DNA of 13,519 bases from Halieaceae bacterium (lineage in GTDB: Bacteria > Pseudomonadota > Gammaproteobacteria > Pseudomonadales > Halieaceae): assembly GCA_003523185.1 (NCBI GenBank), contig DPGN01000053.1, positions 42,492 to 56,010 of the forward strand, given 5' to 3'. Made by a program: the position numbers and the translations under genes. The notes under the pieces are model-generated. The model was not told where the DNA came from and did no database searches. It was given only the letters and a program-made list of their open reading frames with translations. Shown in pieces: positions 1-7,412 of this stretch; positions within the stretch are counted from its first letter, which is position 1, and each line of letters starts with the position of its first letter.

Positions 1-863
1 GGTAAAGCTAGTTGATGGATCGCGTCGAGTCCGCCTACCTTGCTCTGGTAGTCGGCTTCGGAGTCTCCCAGGAAAGCATCCGCCCAGGCGGCGTACCCGC
101 CCTCGGCGATGAGCCCGCCATAGGTTTTGTAGTGCGCAACGTCAAAACCATACAAGGGATCGGATGAGGATGGATGAGCACCCCCCTCGAGGTGAACAAC
201 CTGTGAGGTGACGTTGCGCTCCCAATAGACGCGACGCGCTACGTCGGGATCATTGAAGTACGTGGAATCCACCATTTCATCGACCGAGACAATGGTGTGT
301 GCCGATGCTCGGGCAAACCAGTCATCCATGTAATGATCCGGGCTGGCGATTTCACACACGCCCCGCTCATCGGCGCGCGTCGCATGGAGAAGCGCTACAT
401 CCAGATTCAGCGCGGGCATGGCCACCCACGCTTTGTCGTCGTAGGGACTATCGATCAACTTCAAGTCGGGATTTCGCGTCACCACATCGGTTCCCAGACC
501 AATACGCGTTGGAATGAAGGGGCTCCCCCAAGCGGCCGCACGCAGTCCGAGCAGCATCATTCCCTCATCAATCTCACGCACCTCGATGGCGCCTGACTCT
601 CGCGCCTTTCGAAACGCGGGCTCGAGTGGTATGAAATCAAGCGACACGAAGGCGAAGACGACTTTCGATACTTTTCCTGACGCGCAAAGAAGCCCAACAT
701 CGGCACCGCCGTAGGCAACCACGGTTAGGTCATCCACGTCCGAACGCAAAAGTTCGCGAACGAGGGCCATGGGCTTTCGCCGCGGGCCCCAACCACCAAT
801 ACCGATGGTCATGCCACTTTTAACAGCCGATACCGCTTCAGCGGCGCTGACGCATTTGTTCAT
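1..863 (-). CDS. ipdA: IpdA-like CoA-transferase-family hydrolase, alpha subunit (3' end cut)
   Basis: Reading the minus strand from an ATG at 863 gives an open frame of 287 codons to the window edge, with AGGA about nine bases upstream of the start. The protein begins with the CoA-transferase I fold motif GIGGWGPRRKPM (residues 21-32), followed by LTVVAYGGADVGLLC (46-60) and REIDEGM (96-102). These match IpdA, whose complex with IpdB is known to hydrolyse the last carbocyclic ring of steroid catabolism (COCHEA-CoA) in the cytoplasm. It is a hydrolase built on a transferase fold. The Glu in DEGM probably matches the glutamate reported as essential in Mycobacterium IpdA; I align this from memory. 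A segment with EADYQ near residue 274 resembles the C-terminus of known IpdA, so only a few residues are probably missing. ipdB is expected just beyond the left edge. The gene diverges from fadD3. Confidence 0.87.
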   Translation of the reverse strand, partial: MNKCVSAAEAVSAVKSGMTIGIGGWGPRRKPMALVRELLRSDVDDLTVVAYGGADVGLLCASGKVSKVVFAFVSLDFIPLEPAFRKARESGAIEVREIDEGMMLLGLRAAAWGSPFIPTRIGLGTDVVTRNPDLKLIDSPYDDKAWVAMPALNLDVALLHATRADERGVCEIASPDHYMDDWFARASAHTIVSVDEMVDSTYFNDPDVARRVYWERNVTSQVVHLEGGAHPSSSDPLYGFDVAHYKTYGGLIAEGGYAAWADAFLGDSEADYQSKVGGLDAIHQLAL

Positions 864-931
864 GCGCGCGTTTCCTGTAGTTCTGATCAGATGAAAGCAG
901 TATCAAAGTCACCCTTTAGACCCACATCCCC

Positions 932-944
932 CATAGAGACTATG
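932..944. promoter_or_regulatory. Perfect dyad in the ipdA/fadD3 divergent control region
   Basis: CATAG-AGA-CTATG is a perfect five-base inverted repeat with a three-base centre. It sits near the middle of the 144-base space (864-1007) between the divergent ipdA and fadD3 starts. A dyad with the same outer bases (CATA, five bases, TATG) occurs at 3624-3636 upstream of hsaA, and I see no third copy in the window. It is a candidate operator for the regulator encoded at 8488-9648 or for another steroid-responsive factor. I could not identify convincing -35/-10 boxes for either gene here. The palindrome CTGATCAG at 883-890 also lies in this gap. No KstR- or KstR2-type operator was recognised. 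Confidence 0.45.
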
Positions 945-1007
945 ACAAGTCAGCAGAACACACTTAGCGTGCATAAAAAGACTAACTAACGCCTTTAAGG
1001 GGTCAAC

Positions 1008-2582
1008 GTGTCAGGCTTCGTGCCCACATCAACTGCCGAGTTACTGGATAACGCTGCCGCGCACTTTGGCGACAAGCCGTTTATTGTCGATGACGGGCGC
1101 AGCGTTTCGTTCTCTGAACTCGCAAGGGACGTTCGAGCGCTTGCCCGTGCGCTGGTCGCAGAGGGCTTTAGCTCGGGTGATCGAGCCGCCATTTGGGCGC
1201 CCAACTGTGCCGAATGGATTATTGCTGCGCTGGCCATACAGTACGTGGGCGGAACGCTAGTAACGGTCAACACACGGTACAAGGCCTCGGAAGCTCGCGA
1301 CATCATTAGCGATAGCGGCAGTTCAGTGGCTTTTGTGGTCGATAAATTCCTAGGCGTCGACTATGCCCAGTCACTGGCAGCGCTCACTATTGATGGACTT
1401 GAGCATATCGTCACCATCAAGGCACCTGGCTCTTCTGACCACGATGGCATCAGCGAGTGGATCGCAGACGGCGCTGCTGCAGACGATGAGTTACGCCGTC
1501 AGTGCACCGCGCAACGGCAGTCAGTCGGTGCCGACGACGTATCGGATATTCTATTCACCTCGGGCACAACCGGCCGAGCCAAAGGCGTTGTCACCACCCA
1601 CGGCCAGAATTTGAAGGCATTCACAACCTTCGCAGACATCCTGGGGCTCGATGCCGACGACCGCTATCTCATTATCAACCCCTTCTTCCATAGCTTCGGT
1701 TATAAGGCTGGCTGGTTAGCGGCGCTCCTCAGAGGCGCCACGGTCTACCCCATGGCCGTTTTCGATGTGCCCGCCGTGCTAGACGCCATCAAAACGCAGG
1801 CCATCACCGTCATGCCGGGACCCCCGACCTTGTTTCAGAGCATTCTGATGCACCCGGAGCTGGAACCCGCCGATATCGCCACTTTAAAGAAGGCAACCAC
1901 AGGCGCTGCGGTTATTCCGACTCAGCTCATTGTCGACATGCGCCAAACGCTGGGGATCGATACCGTCATCACGGCCTATGGCCTGTCGGAAACCTGTGGT
2001 CTAGTCACCATGTGCCGTCAGGGCGATTCACCTGACGTCATTGCCCACACGTCAGGACGCGCAATTCCTGAGGTGGAGGTGGCCATCATGGATGCTGACG
2101 GCCGCATCTGCGACGCAGACGTACCCGGTGAAATTGTGGTACGAGGCTATAACGTCATGACCGGCTATTTTAATAACCCGGAGGCCACGGCCGACACGAT
2201 CGATGCCGATGGCTGGCTGCACACGGGTGACATCGGAACACTCGATGCGGAGGGCAATATCCGCATCACCGATCGCTTAAAAGACATGTTCATCTCGGGC
2301 GGCTTCAACTGCTACCCGGCTGAGATCGAAAATCAGCTGCTGCAGCACGCGGATGTAGCGCAGGTTGCCGTCATTGGCATGCCCGATGAACGCATGGGGG
2401 AAGTCTGCGCGGCCTTCGTTGTACCCACGCCCAATAGCGGCATTAATGACGCATCACTGATTGCGTGGAGCCGCGAGCATATGGCGAACTACAAGGTACC
2501 GAGACGCGTGATTTTCACGGATGCCCTTCCCTTAAACGCGTCGGGAAAGGTGTTAAAAACAACATTGAGGAATATGCTCTGA
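1008..2582 (+). CDS. fadD3: FadD3-like acyl-CoA synthetase (HIP-CoA ligase)
   Basis: A 524-residue ANL-superfamily enzyme that forms an acyl-CoA through an acyl-adenylate. The AMP-binding loop FTSGTTGRAKG is at 183-193, YGLSET at 324-329, GWLHTGD at 402-408, and the hinge/A8 region DRLKDMFISGGFNCYPAEIE at 422-441. The catalytic Lys of the A10 motif NASGKVLK is about residue 514. Stretches such as INPFFHSFGYKAG (223-235) and VMPGPPT (268-274) are very close to actinobacterial FadD3, which activates HIP, the C/D-ring propanoate left after A/B-ring removal. The start is GTG, supported by AAGGGG at 997-1002, five bases upstream. The gene diverges from ipdA, which acts later on the same C/D-ring branch. 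A different short- or medium-chain acid substrate is possible, but the neighbours make HIP the best choice. Downstream, 115 bases separate it from hsaC. Confidence 0.87.
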   Translation: MSGFVPTSTAELLDNAAAHFGDKPFIVDDGRSVSFSELARDVRALARALVAEGFSSGDRAAIWAPNCAEWIIAALAIQYVGGTLVTVNTRYKASEARDIISDSGSSVAFVVDKFLGVDYAQSLAALTIDGLEHIVTIKAPGSSDHDGISEWIADGAAADDELRRQCTAQRQSVGADDVSDILFTSGTTGRAKGVVTTHGQNLKAFTTFADILGLDADDRYLIINPFFHSFGYKAGWLAALLRGATVYPMAVFDVPAVLDAIKTQAITVMPGPPTLFQSILMHPELEPADIATLKKATTGAAVIPTQLIVDMRQTLGIDTVITAYGLSETCGLVTMCRQGDSPDVIAHTSGRAIPEVEVAIMDADGRICDADVPGEIVVRGYNVMTGYFNNPEATADTIDADGWLHTGDIGTLDAEGNIRITDRLKDMFISGGFNCYPAEIENQLLQHADVAQVAVIGMPDERMGEVCAAFVVPTPNSGINDASLIAWSREHMANYKVPRRVIFTDALPLNASGKVLKTTLRNML

Positions 2583-2650
2583 TCACAATCAGCGTCATCA
2601 GTGACCCGACGTGTTGATGTGAGCAAACTAACTAACAAACAACAAGCAAG

Positions 2651-2692
2651 ACAACACAAGAACGACAACACAAGAACGACAACATAAGGAAC
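2651..2692 (+). repeat. 14-base tandem repeat in the hsaC leader
   Basis: ACAACACAAGAACG occurs twice in perfect tandem (2651-2664, 2665-2678), followed by a degenerate third copy, ACAACATAAGGAAC (2679-2692). The third copy carries the changes that create TAAGGA, the Shine-Dalgarno sequence of hsaC, seven bases from its ATG. The surrounding stretch from about 2623 to 2697 is almost only A and C, with four T in 75 bases, so the transcript here should be nearly unstructured. Whether the repeat affects translation or is a slippage product is not shown by the sequence. Confidence 0.7.
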
Positions 2693-2697
2693 ACACT

Positions 2698-3603
2698 ATG
2701 GCCATTCAGAGCCTGGGGTACATCGGCGTCAACGCCACGCAACTCGATTCATGGAAAGGATTCGCTTGCGGTGTCATGGGTCTTGAAGACGCATCCGACA
2801 CACTTGGGGACGACAGCACCCACTACTACAAGATGGACTACCACCCCTATCGGTTTTTTGTTCAGGCGGCAGACACTGACAACTTGGCGCTCTGTGGCTG
2901 GGAAACGAACAATCAGGCAGGATTGGATGAGGTCGCCTCGGCATTGACCGCGGCCGGCGTCGCGTTCACCTGGGGTGATGAGACGCTGATCGCGAAGCGC
3001 CGTGTACAAAATTTGCTGTGCTTCACCGACCCCGCAGGTAATCACCACGAGGCCTACTGGGGCGTGGTCTCCGACTTCAAAGTACTGAACTCACCCCAAG
3101 GCGTTTCCGGGTTTGTCACCGGCGATCAGGGTCTTGGTCACGTGGTGCTACCCGCGCCCAACTTTGATGAAACCGCAAGTTTCTTCACCGACACCTTGGG
3201 ATTTGGCCTGTCTGATCTGATGAAGCTGCGGTTTACACCCGATCCTGATGAGCCCGTAAAGCGATTGTGGTTCATGCACTGCAACCGGCGGCATCACAGC
3301 CTTGGACTTCTGGAAATCCCCCACCCTGCGGGTTGCATCCATGTCATGACCGAGGTCAATGCGCTCGACGAGGTGGGTCGTTGTAACGATCGGCGAATCG
3401 CTGCGGACGTAAAACTCACGGGTACCATGGGCCGCCACGCCAACGATCATATGGTCAGTTTCTACATGCAGAGCCCAGCAGGCTTTGATATCGAGTACGG
3501 TGCCGAAGGTAGAACCATTGATGACTGGTCCCGCTACGAAGTGTTCGAAAGCACCGTTCCTAGCTTCTGGGGCCACGACTTCTCTGTAGGCCACCAGGAT
3601 TAG
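2698..3603 (+). CDS. hsaC: HsaC/TesB-like extradiol (meta-cleavage) dioxygenase
   Basis: A 301-residue two-domain type I extradiol dioxygenase, the usual length for HsaC and BphC. It is predicted to cleave the catecholic A ring of 3,4-DHSA, using Fe(II) and O2, to give the ring-opened DSHA. The three iron ligands fall at expected spacing in the C-terminal domain: His148 in GLGHVVL, His215 in GCIHVMTEV and Glu266 in FDIEYG. The second-sphere residues are also present: His199/His200 in RRHHSLG, and the HANDHMVSFYMQSP block (247-260) with a Tyr at 256 before the Glu ligand. The start is supported by TAAGGA at 2685-2690. The biphenyl homologue BphC is the main alternative, but HsaA, HsaD and FadD3 beside it favour the steroid role. 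A 114-base gap with a dyad and a plausible promoter follows it. Confidence 0.9.
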   Translation: MAIQSLGYIGVNATQLDSWKGFACGVMGLEDASDTLGDDSTHYYKMDYHPYRFFVQAADTDNLALCGWETNNQAGLDEVASALTAAGVAFTWGDETLIAKRRVQNLLCFTDPAGNHHEAYWGVVSDFKVLNSPQGVSGFVTGDQGLGHVVLPAPNFDETASFFTDTLGFGLSDLMKLRFTPDPDEPVKRLWFMHCNRRHHSLGLLEIPHPAGCIHVMTEVNALDEVGRCNDRRIAADVKLTGTMGRHANDHMVSFYMQSPAGFDIEYGAEGRTIDDWSRYEVFESTVPSFWGHDFSVGHQD

Positions 3604-3622
3604 ACGAGTTTTTCGAGTTAGT

Positions 3623-3637
3623 ACATACGAGGTATGT
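3623..3637. promoter_or_regulatory. Perfect dyad upstream of hsaA, same design as 932-944
   Basis: ACATAC-GAG-GTATGT is a perfect six-base inverted repeat with a three-base centre, in the 114-base gap between hsaC and hsaA. Its core CATAC-GAG-GTATG parallels CATAG-AGA-CTATG between ipdA and fadD3. The centre is about 58 bases before the start point predicted from the promoter-like boxes at 3653-3681, a position common for activators that bind upstream of -35. This is a candidate TesR-type site; the binding protein is not known from the sequence. Confidence 0.5.
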
Positions 3638-3652
3638 CGACGGCGCCGCGCT

Positions 3653-3681
3653 TTGCAACGATGTGTGCAATGCCCTAAAAC
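3653..3681 (+). promoter_or_regulatory. Possible sigma70-type promoter for hsaA
   Basis: TTGCAA (3653-3658) and TAAAAC (3676-3681) are separated by 17 bases, and each matches four of six consensus positions. The predicted start point is near 3688, about 30 bases before the hsaA ATG, and the dyad at 3623-3637 lies just upstream. A weak promoter with an upstream dyad fits an activated internal promoter. The boxes are only moderately close to consensus, so chance is possible. Confidence 0.35.
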
Positions 3682-3717
3682 CCGCAGCAAGACGGATACA
3701 GCTAAAGGATCTTTGCC

Positions 3718-4848
3718 ATGAGCACACATGAACCAGTCGTAACACAGCAGATACTGGACTTGATTTCGAGCAAGTCAGACGAGCAGCGAGCCGCTCGTGA
3801 GATGTCGAAGGAAGTCGTTGATGCGCTCAAGGAATGTGGTTTCTTCACCATGTTGCTTCCCAAGCAGTGGGGTGGTCTGGAACGTCGTCCACAAGAGTTT
3901 TTTGCTGAGCAAGTGCGGATCGCCGAAGCGGACATGAGCACGGCCTGGGCCGGTGGCATCATTGCTGTTCACGCCTTTCAGCTAGCGCTGATGTCAGAAG
4001 AGGCGCAGCGAGAAGTGTATGAGAACGACCCCAACACGCTCATCAGCAGCTCTTACAACCCGGTGGGTGCACGAGCGGAAATGTGCGAGGGCGGATTCAT
4101 GCTCCACGGACGTTGGGGCTGGAGCTCTGGATCAGGACACTGCACCTGGGCACTGCTCGGCGGCGTTATTCCGGGGGATGGCTACCGCACCTTCCTGGTA
4201 CCTCGCAGCGAATACGAAATCGAAGACACCTGGAACGTGATGGGCCTTCAGGGTACGGGTTCAAACGATGTTGTCATTCCCGAGCCGATTTTTGTTCCAG
4301 AGCACCGAACGCACAAGCAGATGGATGGCTTCAACTGCGTTAACGATCAGGAAAACCCCATGTACGACTTGTCGTGGGCACAAACCTTCGTGCGCGTTGT
4401 CAATTCGGCGGCGATTGGTGCACTGAAGAAAGCGGTCAAGGTATTTGTGAAGTCCAAGCAAGGCAACTCGACCACTGACATGACCAAATTTGCCGGTGAC
4501 GTTGAGACTCAGGAGCGTCTGGCCAAGGTACTCAACACGATCGCAGAGCTTGAGGCGGTGATGTACCACAACTTTGACAAGATGGAGGCTGCCAACTGGA
4601 AGCCAAGCCTTGAAGATCGAATCATGTACCGCTACCAGGCCTCATTGGTTATCGATAAAGCCATCGAAGCGATTGATACCCTGTTCGATGTAGCCGGCGG
4701 ACGATCGGTCTTCAATGGTCATCCGCTTCAGCAGCTTTGGCACGATATCCACATTGCGCGTTGCCACGTTGCCAACAACCCAACGGCGTTTGCGCGGAAC
4801 CTCGGTAGCGTCACGCTGGGTATGGAAAATCAGGATGTCTTTATCTAA
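3718..4848 (+). CDS. hsaA: HsaA/TesA2-like flavin-dependent monooxygenase, oxygenase component
   Basis: A 376-residue protein of the acyl-CoA dehydrogenase-fold group D flavin monooxygenases. HsaA hydroxylates the phenolic A ring of 3-HSA to the catechol 3,4-DHSA, using reduced flavin from a separate reductase. Family blocks are clear: GFFTMLLPKQWGGL (41-54), the GRWGWSSGSGHCTW block (131-144) with the SSG motif, LVPRSEYEIEDTW (160-172), GLQGTGSN (176-183) and WHDIHIARCHVANN (341-354). The last block includes the His pair expected near the active site. HsaA of Mycobacterium is slightly longer, about 394 residues. The start has AAAGGA at 3704-3709. Its stop overlaps the hsaD start by one base (TAATG), so the two are probably translationally coupled. 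The HsaB/TesA1 reductase is not in the window. Confidence 0.88.
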   Translation: MSTHEPVVTQQILDLISSKSDEQRAAREMSKEVVDALKECGFFTMLLPKQWGGLERRPQEFFAEQVRIAEADMSTAWAGGIIAVHAFQLALMSEEAQREVYENDPNTLISSSYNPVGARAEMCEGGFMLHGRWGWSSGSGHCTWALLGGVIPGDGYRTFLVPRSEYEIEDTWNVMGLQGTGSNDVVIPEPIFVPEHRTHKQMDGFNCVNDQENPMYDLSWAQTFVRVVNSAAIGALKKAVKVFVKSKQGNSTTDMTKFAGDVETQERLAKVLNTIAELEAVMYHNFDKMEAANWKPSLEDRIMYRYQASLVIDKAIEAIDTLFDVAGGRSVFNGHPLQQLWHDIHIARCHVANNPTAFARNLGSVTLGMENQDVFI

Positions 4849-5681
4849 TGCCTGCTAATCCGGAAGCATCGCAATTTCACGAGGTGAGTCCGGGCAGATC
4901 GATTCACTACACGGACCACCCTGCCACCGCCACAGAGTGCGGCACGGCCGTCTTTATTCACGGCAGTGGTCCGGGTGCCAGCGGCTGGAGCAACTTCAAA
5001 CACAACGTCTCTGCCTTCCAACAGGGCGGATACCGTTGCATCGTGTTTGACCAGTGGGGTTACGGTAAAACGTCGAAGCCACAGGATGTCGACCACACAC
5101 TGGATTTCTTTGTTGACGGTCTAGAGTCCCTCCTCGACCACGCTGGCGTTAGTAAGGCGATCTTGGTAGGCAACTCGCTCGGCGGCGCGGTAGCGCTGGG
5201 CTTAACGTTACGCAACCCTGAGCGCATCGAAAAACTCATTCTCATGGCACCCGGCGGCATCGAATCGCACGAGGACTATTTTTCGATGCCCGGCATACAG
5301 GCCATGGTGAAGTATCCCATGGGATCTCCGGAATTCACCAAGCCAGTCCTGGCGGAGCTGCTCACGCAGTTGGTGTATGACCCTGCGAATGTTGATCAGG
5401 AGCTGGTTGACGAGCGCTGGGCAACGCTAGAAACCCAGAACGCGCATGTACTTGCCACCATGCAAATACCGGATCTGACTGACCGGTTACCTGAGATCGA
5501 CACCACAACCCTTGTTTTCTGGGGCACAGAAGATCGCTTCTGCCCTGCCTCAGGCACCTGGAAGGTGCTTGGAATGAAAGGCTCGGTCCAGGCAGAGCTT
5601 GTGAATCATTGCGGGCATTGGGTGATGTCGGAGTATCCGGATCTCTTCAACGAGCGCTGCCTGTCATTCCTCGCTAACTAA
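4848..5681 (+). CDS. hsaD: HsaD/TesD-like meta-cleavage product hydrolase
   Basis: A 277-residue alpha/beta hydrolase of the C-C bond (MCP) hydrolase family. It is predicted to split DSHA into 2-hydroxyhexa-2,4-dienoate and the C/D-ring propanoate (DOHNAA). The catalytic triad can be placed: nucleophile Ser110 in GNSLGG (108-113), Asp229 in GTEDRFCP, and His257 in CGHWVM. The oxyanion-hole region HGSGPGASGWSNF (38-50) is typical of BphD and HsaD. The ATG shares one base with the hsaA stop. Sixteen bases separate it from hsaE, so both belong to one transcript. BphD-type activity on other ring-fission products is the alternative, made less likely by the neighbours. Confidence 0.9.
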   Translation: MPANPEASQFHEVSPGRSIHYTDHPATATECGTAVFIHGSGPGASGWSNFKHNVSAFQQGGYRCIVFDQWGYGKTSKPQDVDHTLDFFVDGLESLLDHAGVSKAILVGNSLGGAVALGLTLRNPERIEKLILMAPGGIESHEDYFSMPGIQAMVKYPMGSPEFTKPVLAELLTQLVYDPANVDQELVDERWATLETQNAHVLATMQIPDLTDRLPEIDTTTLVFWGTEDRFCPASGTWKVLGMKGSVQAELVNHCGHWVMSEYPDLFNERCLSFLAN

Positions 5682-5697
5682 TTCGGAGAGCGGCACC

Positions 5698-6504
5698 ATG
5701 AGCCTATCCAAGGCTGATCACACCACATTGGGGCGAGCGTTGTATGAGGCGATGCGCTCTGAGGTGCCCATCAAACCCCTCATCCAGTCACACCCAGACA
5801 TTACCATCGAGGATGCCTATCAGATTTCTCGTGTGATGCTGTCACTTCGCATGGAGCAGGACGGGGAAACCATCGTTGGTAAGAAAATCGGCGTCACATC
5901 GGATGCGGTGCAGAAAATGCTGGGTGTATTCCAGCCTGATTTTGGCTTCCTGACGGATGCCATGGCCTATGCCAACAACCCAGACATTCCCATTGCTGGG
6001 AATATGATTTCTCCACGTGCCGAGGGCGAAATAGCGTTTCGTCTGAAATCAACACTGTCGGGAATCCAGAATACTGAAGCAGATGTATTGGCTGCGACAG
6101 AGTGCATCATGCCCTGCTTTGAAATTGTCGACTCCCGTATCGAAAACTGGCAAATCGCGATTCAGGACACCATAGCGGACAACGCCAGCTGCGGCGTCTT
6201 CGTGGTGGGTGACACCGAACTCGACCCGCGGGCGTTAGACCTGCCCAGCATTCGTGTTGACGTTACCAAGAACGGTGCACCACTGAGTTCAGGCTTGGGT
6301 AGTGCCGTGCAGGGCAATCCATTAACGGCGGTTGCCTGGCTTGCCAACACCCTCGGTGCCTATGGCATTGCGCTCGAGGCTGGCGAGGTCATTCTCTCGG
6401 GCTCAGTCGTGCCGCTCGAACCCGTGCAAGCCGGCGATGAAATGCATTTGATTATGTCGGGCGAAGGCTTCGACGACTGCAGCGTAGGCTGCCGATTCGT
6501 ATAA
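5698..6504 (+). CDS. hsaE: HsaE/TesE-like 2-hydroxyhexa-2,4-dienoate hydratase
   Basis: A 268-residue member of the 2-keto-4-pentenoate hydratase family (MhpD, BphH, fumarylacetoacetase-like fold). It adds water to 2-hydroxyhexa-2,4-dienoate released by HsaD, giving 4-hydroxy-2-oxohexanoate. The metal-binding glutamates are seen as Glu109 and Glu111 in PRAEGEIAF and Glu142 in CFEIVDSRI. The conserved block GKKIGVTSDAVQKMLGV lies at 61-77 and the segment NASCGVFVVG at 162-171. GGAG at 5685-5688 supports the start. It is followed after 12 bases by hsaG. The homologous step exists in phenol and biphenyl pathways with five-carbon substrates, so chain-length preference is inferred from context. 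Confidence 0.9.
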   Translation: MSLSKADHTTLGRALYEAMRSEVPIKPLIQSHPDITIEDAYQISRVMLSLRMEQDGETIVGKKIGVTSDAVQKMLGVFQPDFGFLTDAMAYANNPDIPIAGNMISPRAEGEIAFRLKSTLSGIQNTEADVLAATECIMPCFEIVDSRIENWQIAIQDTIADNASCGVFVVGDTELDPRALDLPSIRVDVTKNGAPLSSGLGSAVQGNPLTAVAWLANTLGAYGIALEAGEVILSGSVVPLEPVQAGDEMHLIMSGEGFDDCSVGCRFV

Positions 6505-6516
6505 ACAAGGTGATGT

Positions 6517-7401
6517 ATGACAGCTAAGGCAAAAGCCGCAATTATCGGGCCAGGAAATATTGGAACCGATCTGTTAATGAAGTGCCAGCGCAGCGAATTA
6601 ATCGAGGCCACCTGGATGGTAGGTATCGAGGAATCGGCAGGTATTCAACGCGCGCGTGAGTTCGGACTCAAAACATCCACCGAGGGCGTTGATGGTTTGG
6701 TGGCCGGTTTCGACGAGTCCCCTGTCGACTTCGTGTTTGACGCCACGTCCGCCTATGTACATGCGGAAAATAGTCGTAAGGTGACGGCGCTGGGCGCCAC
6801 CATGATCGATTTAACTCCTGCGGCGATTGGTCCCTTCTGCATTCCTCCGGTAAACCTCGATAGTTTGTTGGGCACTGGCCCCGCACAAAACGTCAATATG
6901 GTGACCTGTGGCGGCCAAGCCACTATTCCCATGGTTCATGCGGTCAGTCGCGTGCAGTCGGTGAGCTATGCCGAAATCGTTGCCACCGTGGCCTCCAAAT
7001 CGGTCGGTATGGGCACACGAGACAATATTGATGAGTTTACTCGTACCACCTCATCGGCCATTTCCCAGATCGGCGGTGCCGACGAGGGCAAGGCCATTAT
7101 CATCATTAACCCTGCCGAGCCGCCGTTGGTGATGCGAGATACCATCCACTGTCTGACAAAAGACGCGCCGGATGAATCCACTATACGCGACTCTATTGAT
7201 GCCATGGTGTCAGAGGTACAGCGCTACGTGCCGGGTTACAAACTCAACAATGCGCCCATTATCGACGGCAACCGCGTCACCATTTCAGTCGAAGTGGAGG
7301 GGTTGGGTGATTTTCTTCCCAAGTACGCGGGTAACCTCGACATCATGACAGCAGCGGGGCTTCGAACCGCAGAAATGATCGCTCAGCGACGCACGGCATA
7401 A
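6517..7401 (+). CDS. hsaG: HsaG/TesF-like acylating aldehyde dehydrogenase
   Basis: A 294-residue acylating acetaldehyde/propanal dehydrogenase of the DmpF/BphJ family. It converts the aldehyde made by the partner aldolase to acyl-CoA with NAD+ and CoA. In steroid breakdown the aldehyde is propanal and the product propionyl-CoA. The N-terminal Rossmann motif GPGNIGTDLL is at 11-20, and the catalytic Cys131 in TCGGQATIP (130-138) is in the family position. NAPIIDGNRV (245-254) is also conserved. AAGG at 6507-6510 supports the ATG at 6517; an ATG at 6513 in another frame stops at once. It should form a channelling complex with HsaF, encoded 11 bases downstream. Confidence 0.92.
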   Translation: MTAKAKAAIIGPGNIGTDLLMKCQRSELIEATWMVGIEESAGIQRAREFGLKTSTEGVDGLVAGFDESPVDFVFDATSAYVHAENSRKVTALGATMIDLTPAAIGPFCIPPVNLDSLLGTGPAQNVNMVTCGGQATIPMVHAVSRVQSVSYAEIVATVASKSVGMGTRDNIDEFTRTTSSAISQIGGADEGKAIIIINPAEPPLVMRDTIHCLTKDAPDESTIRDSIDAMVSEVQRYVPGYKLNNAPIIDGNRVTISVEVEGLGDFLPKYAGNLDIMTAAGLRTAEMIAQRRTA

Positions 7402-7412
7402 GGACCCGCAGA

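Noticed and set aside
297..714. Plus-strand open frames of 66-99 codons
   Set aside because: They are antisense to ipdA, whose minus-strand protein shows clear family motifs through the whole region.
2583..2622. TCACAATCA ... TGATGTGA after fadD3 as a terminator or CRP-like site
   Set aside because: The arms pair only with a bulge, there is no T-run, and the order TCACA before TGTGA is opposite to a CRP site. The TGTGA half-site at 2618-2622 lacks a good partner.
3148..3729. 193-codon open frame on the minus strand across hsaC
   Set aside because: It lies antisense to a gene with all extradiol dioxygenase ligands in place, has no recognisable domain, and crosses the intergenic dyad and promoter region. 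It is a by-product of hsaC codon use.
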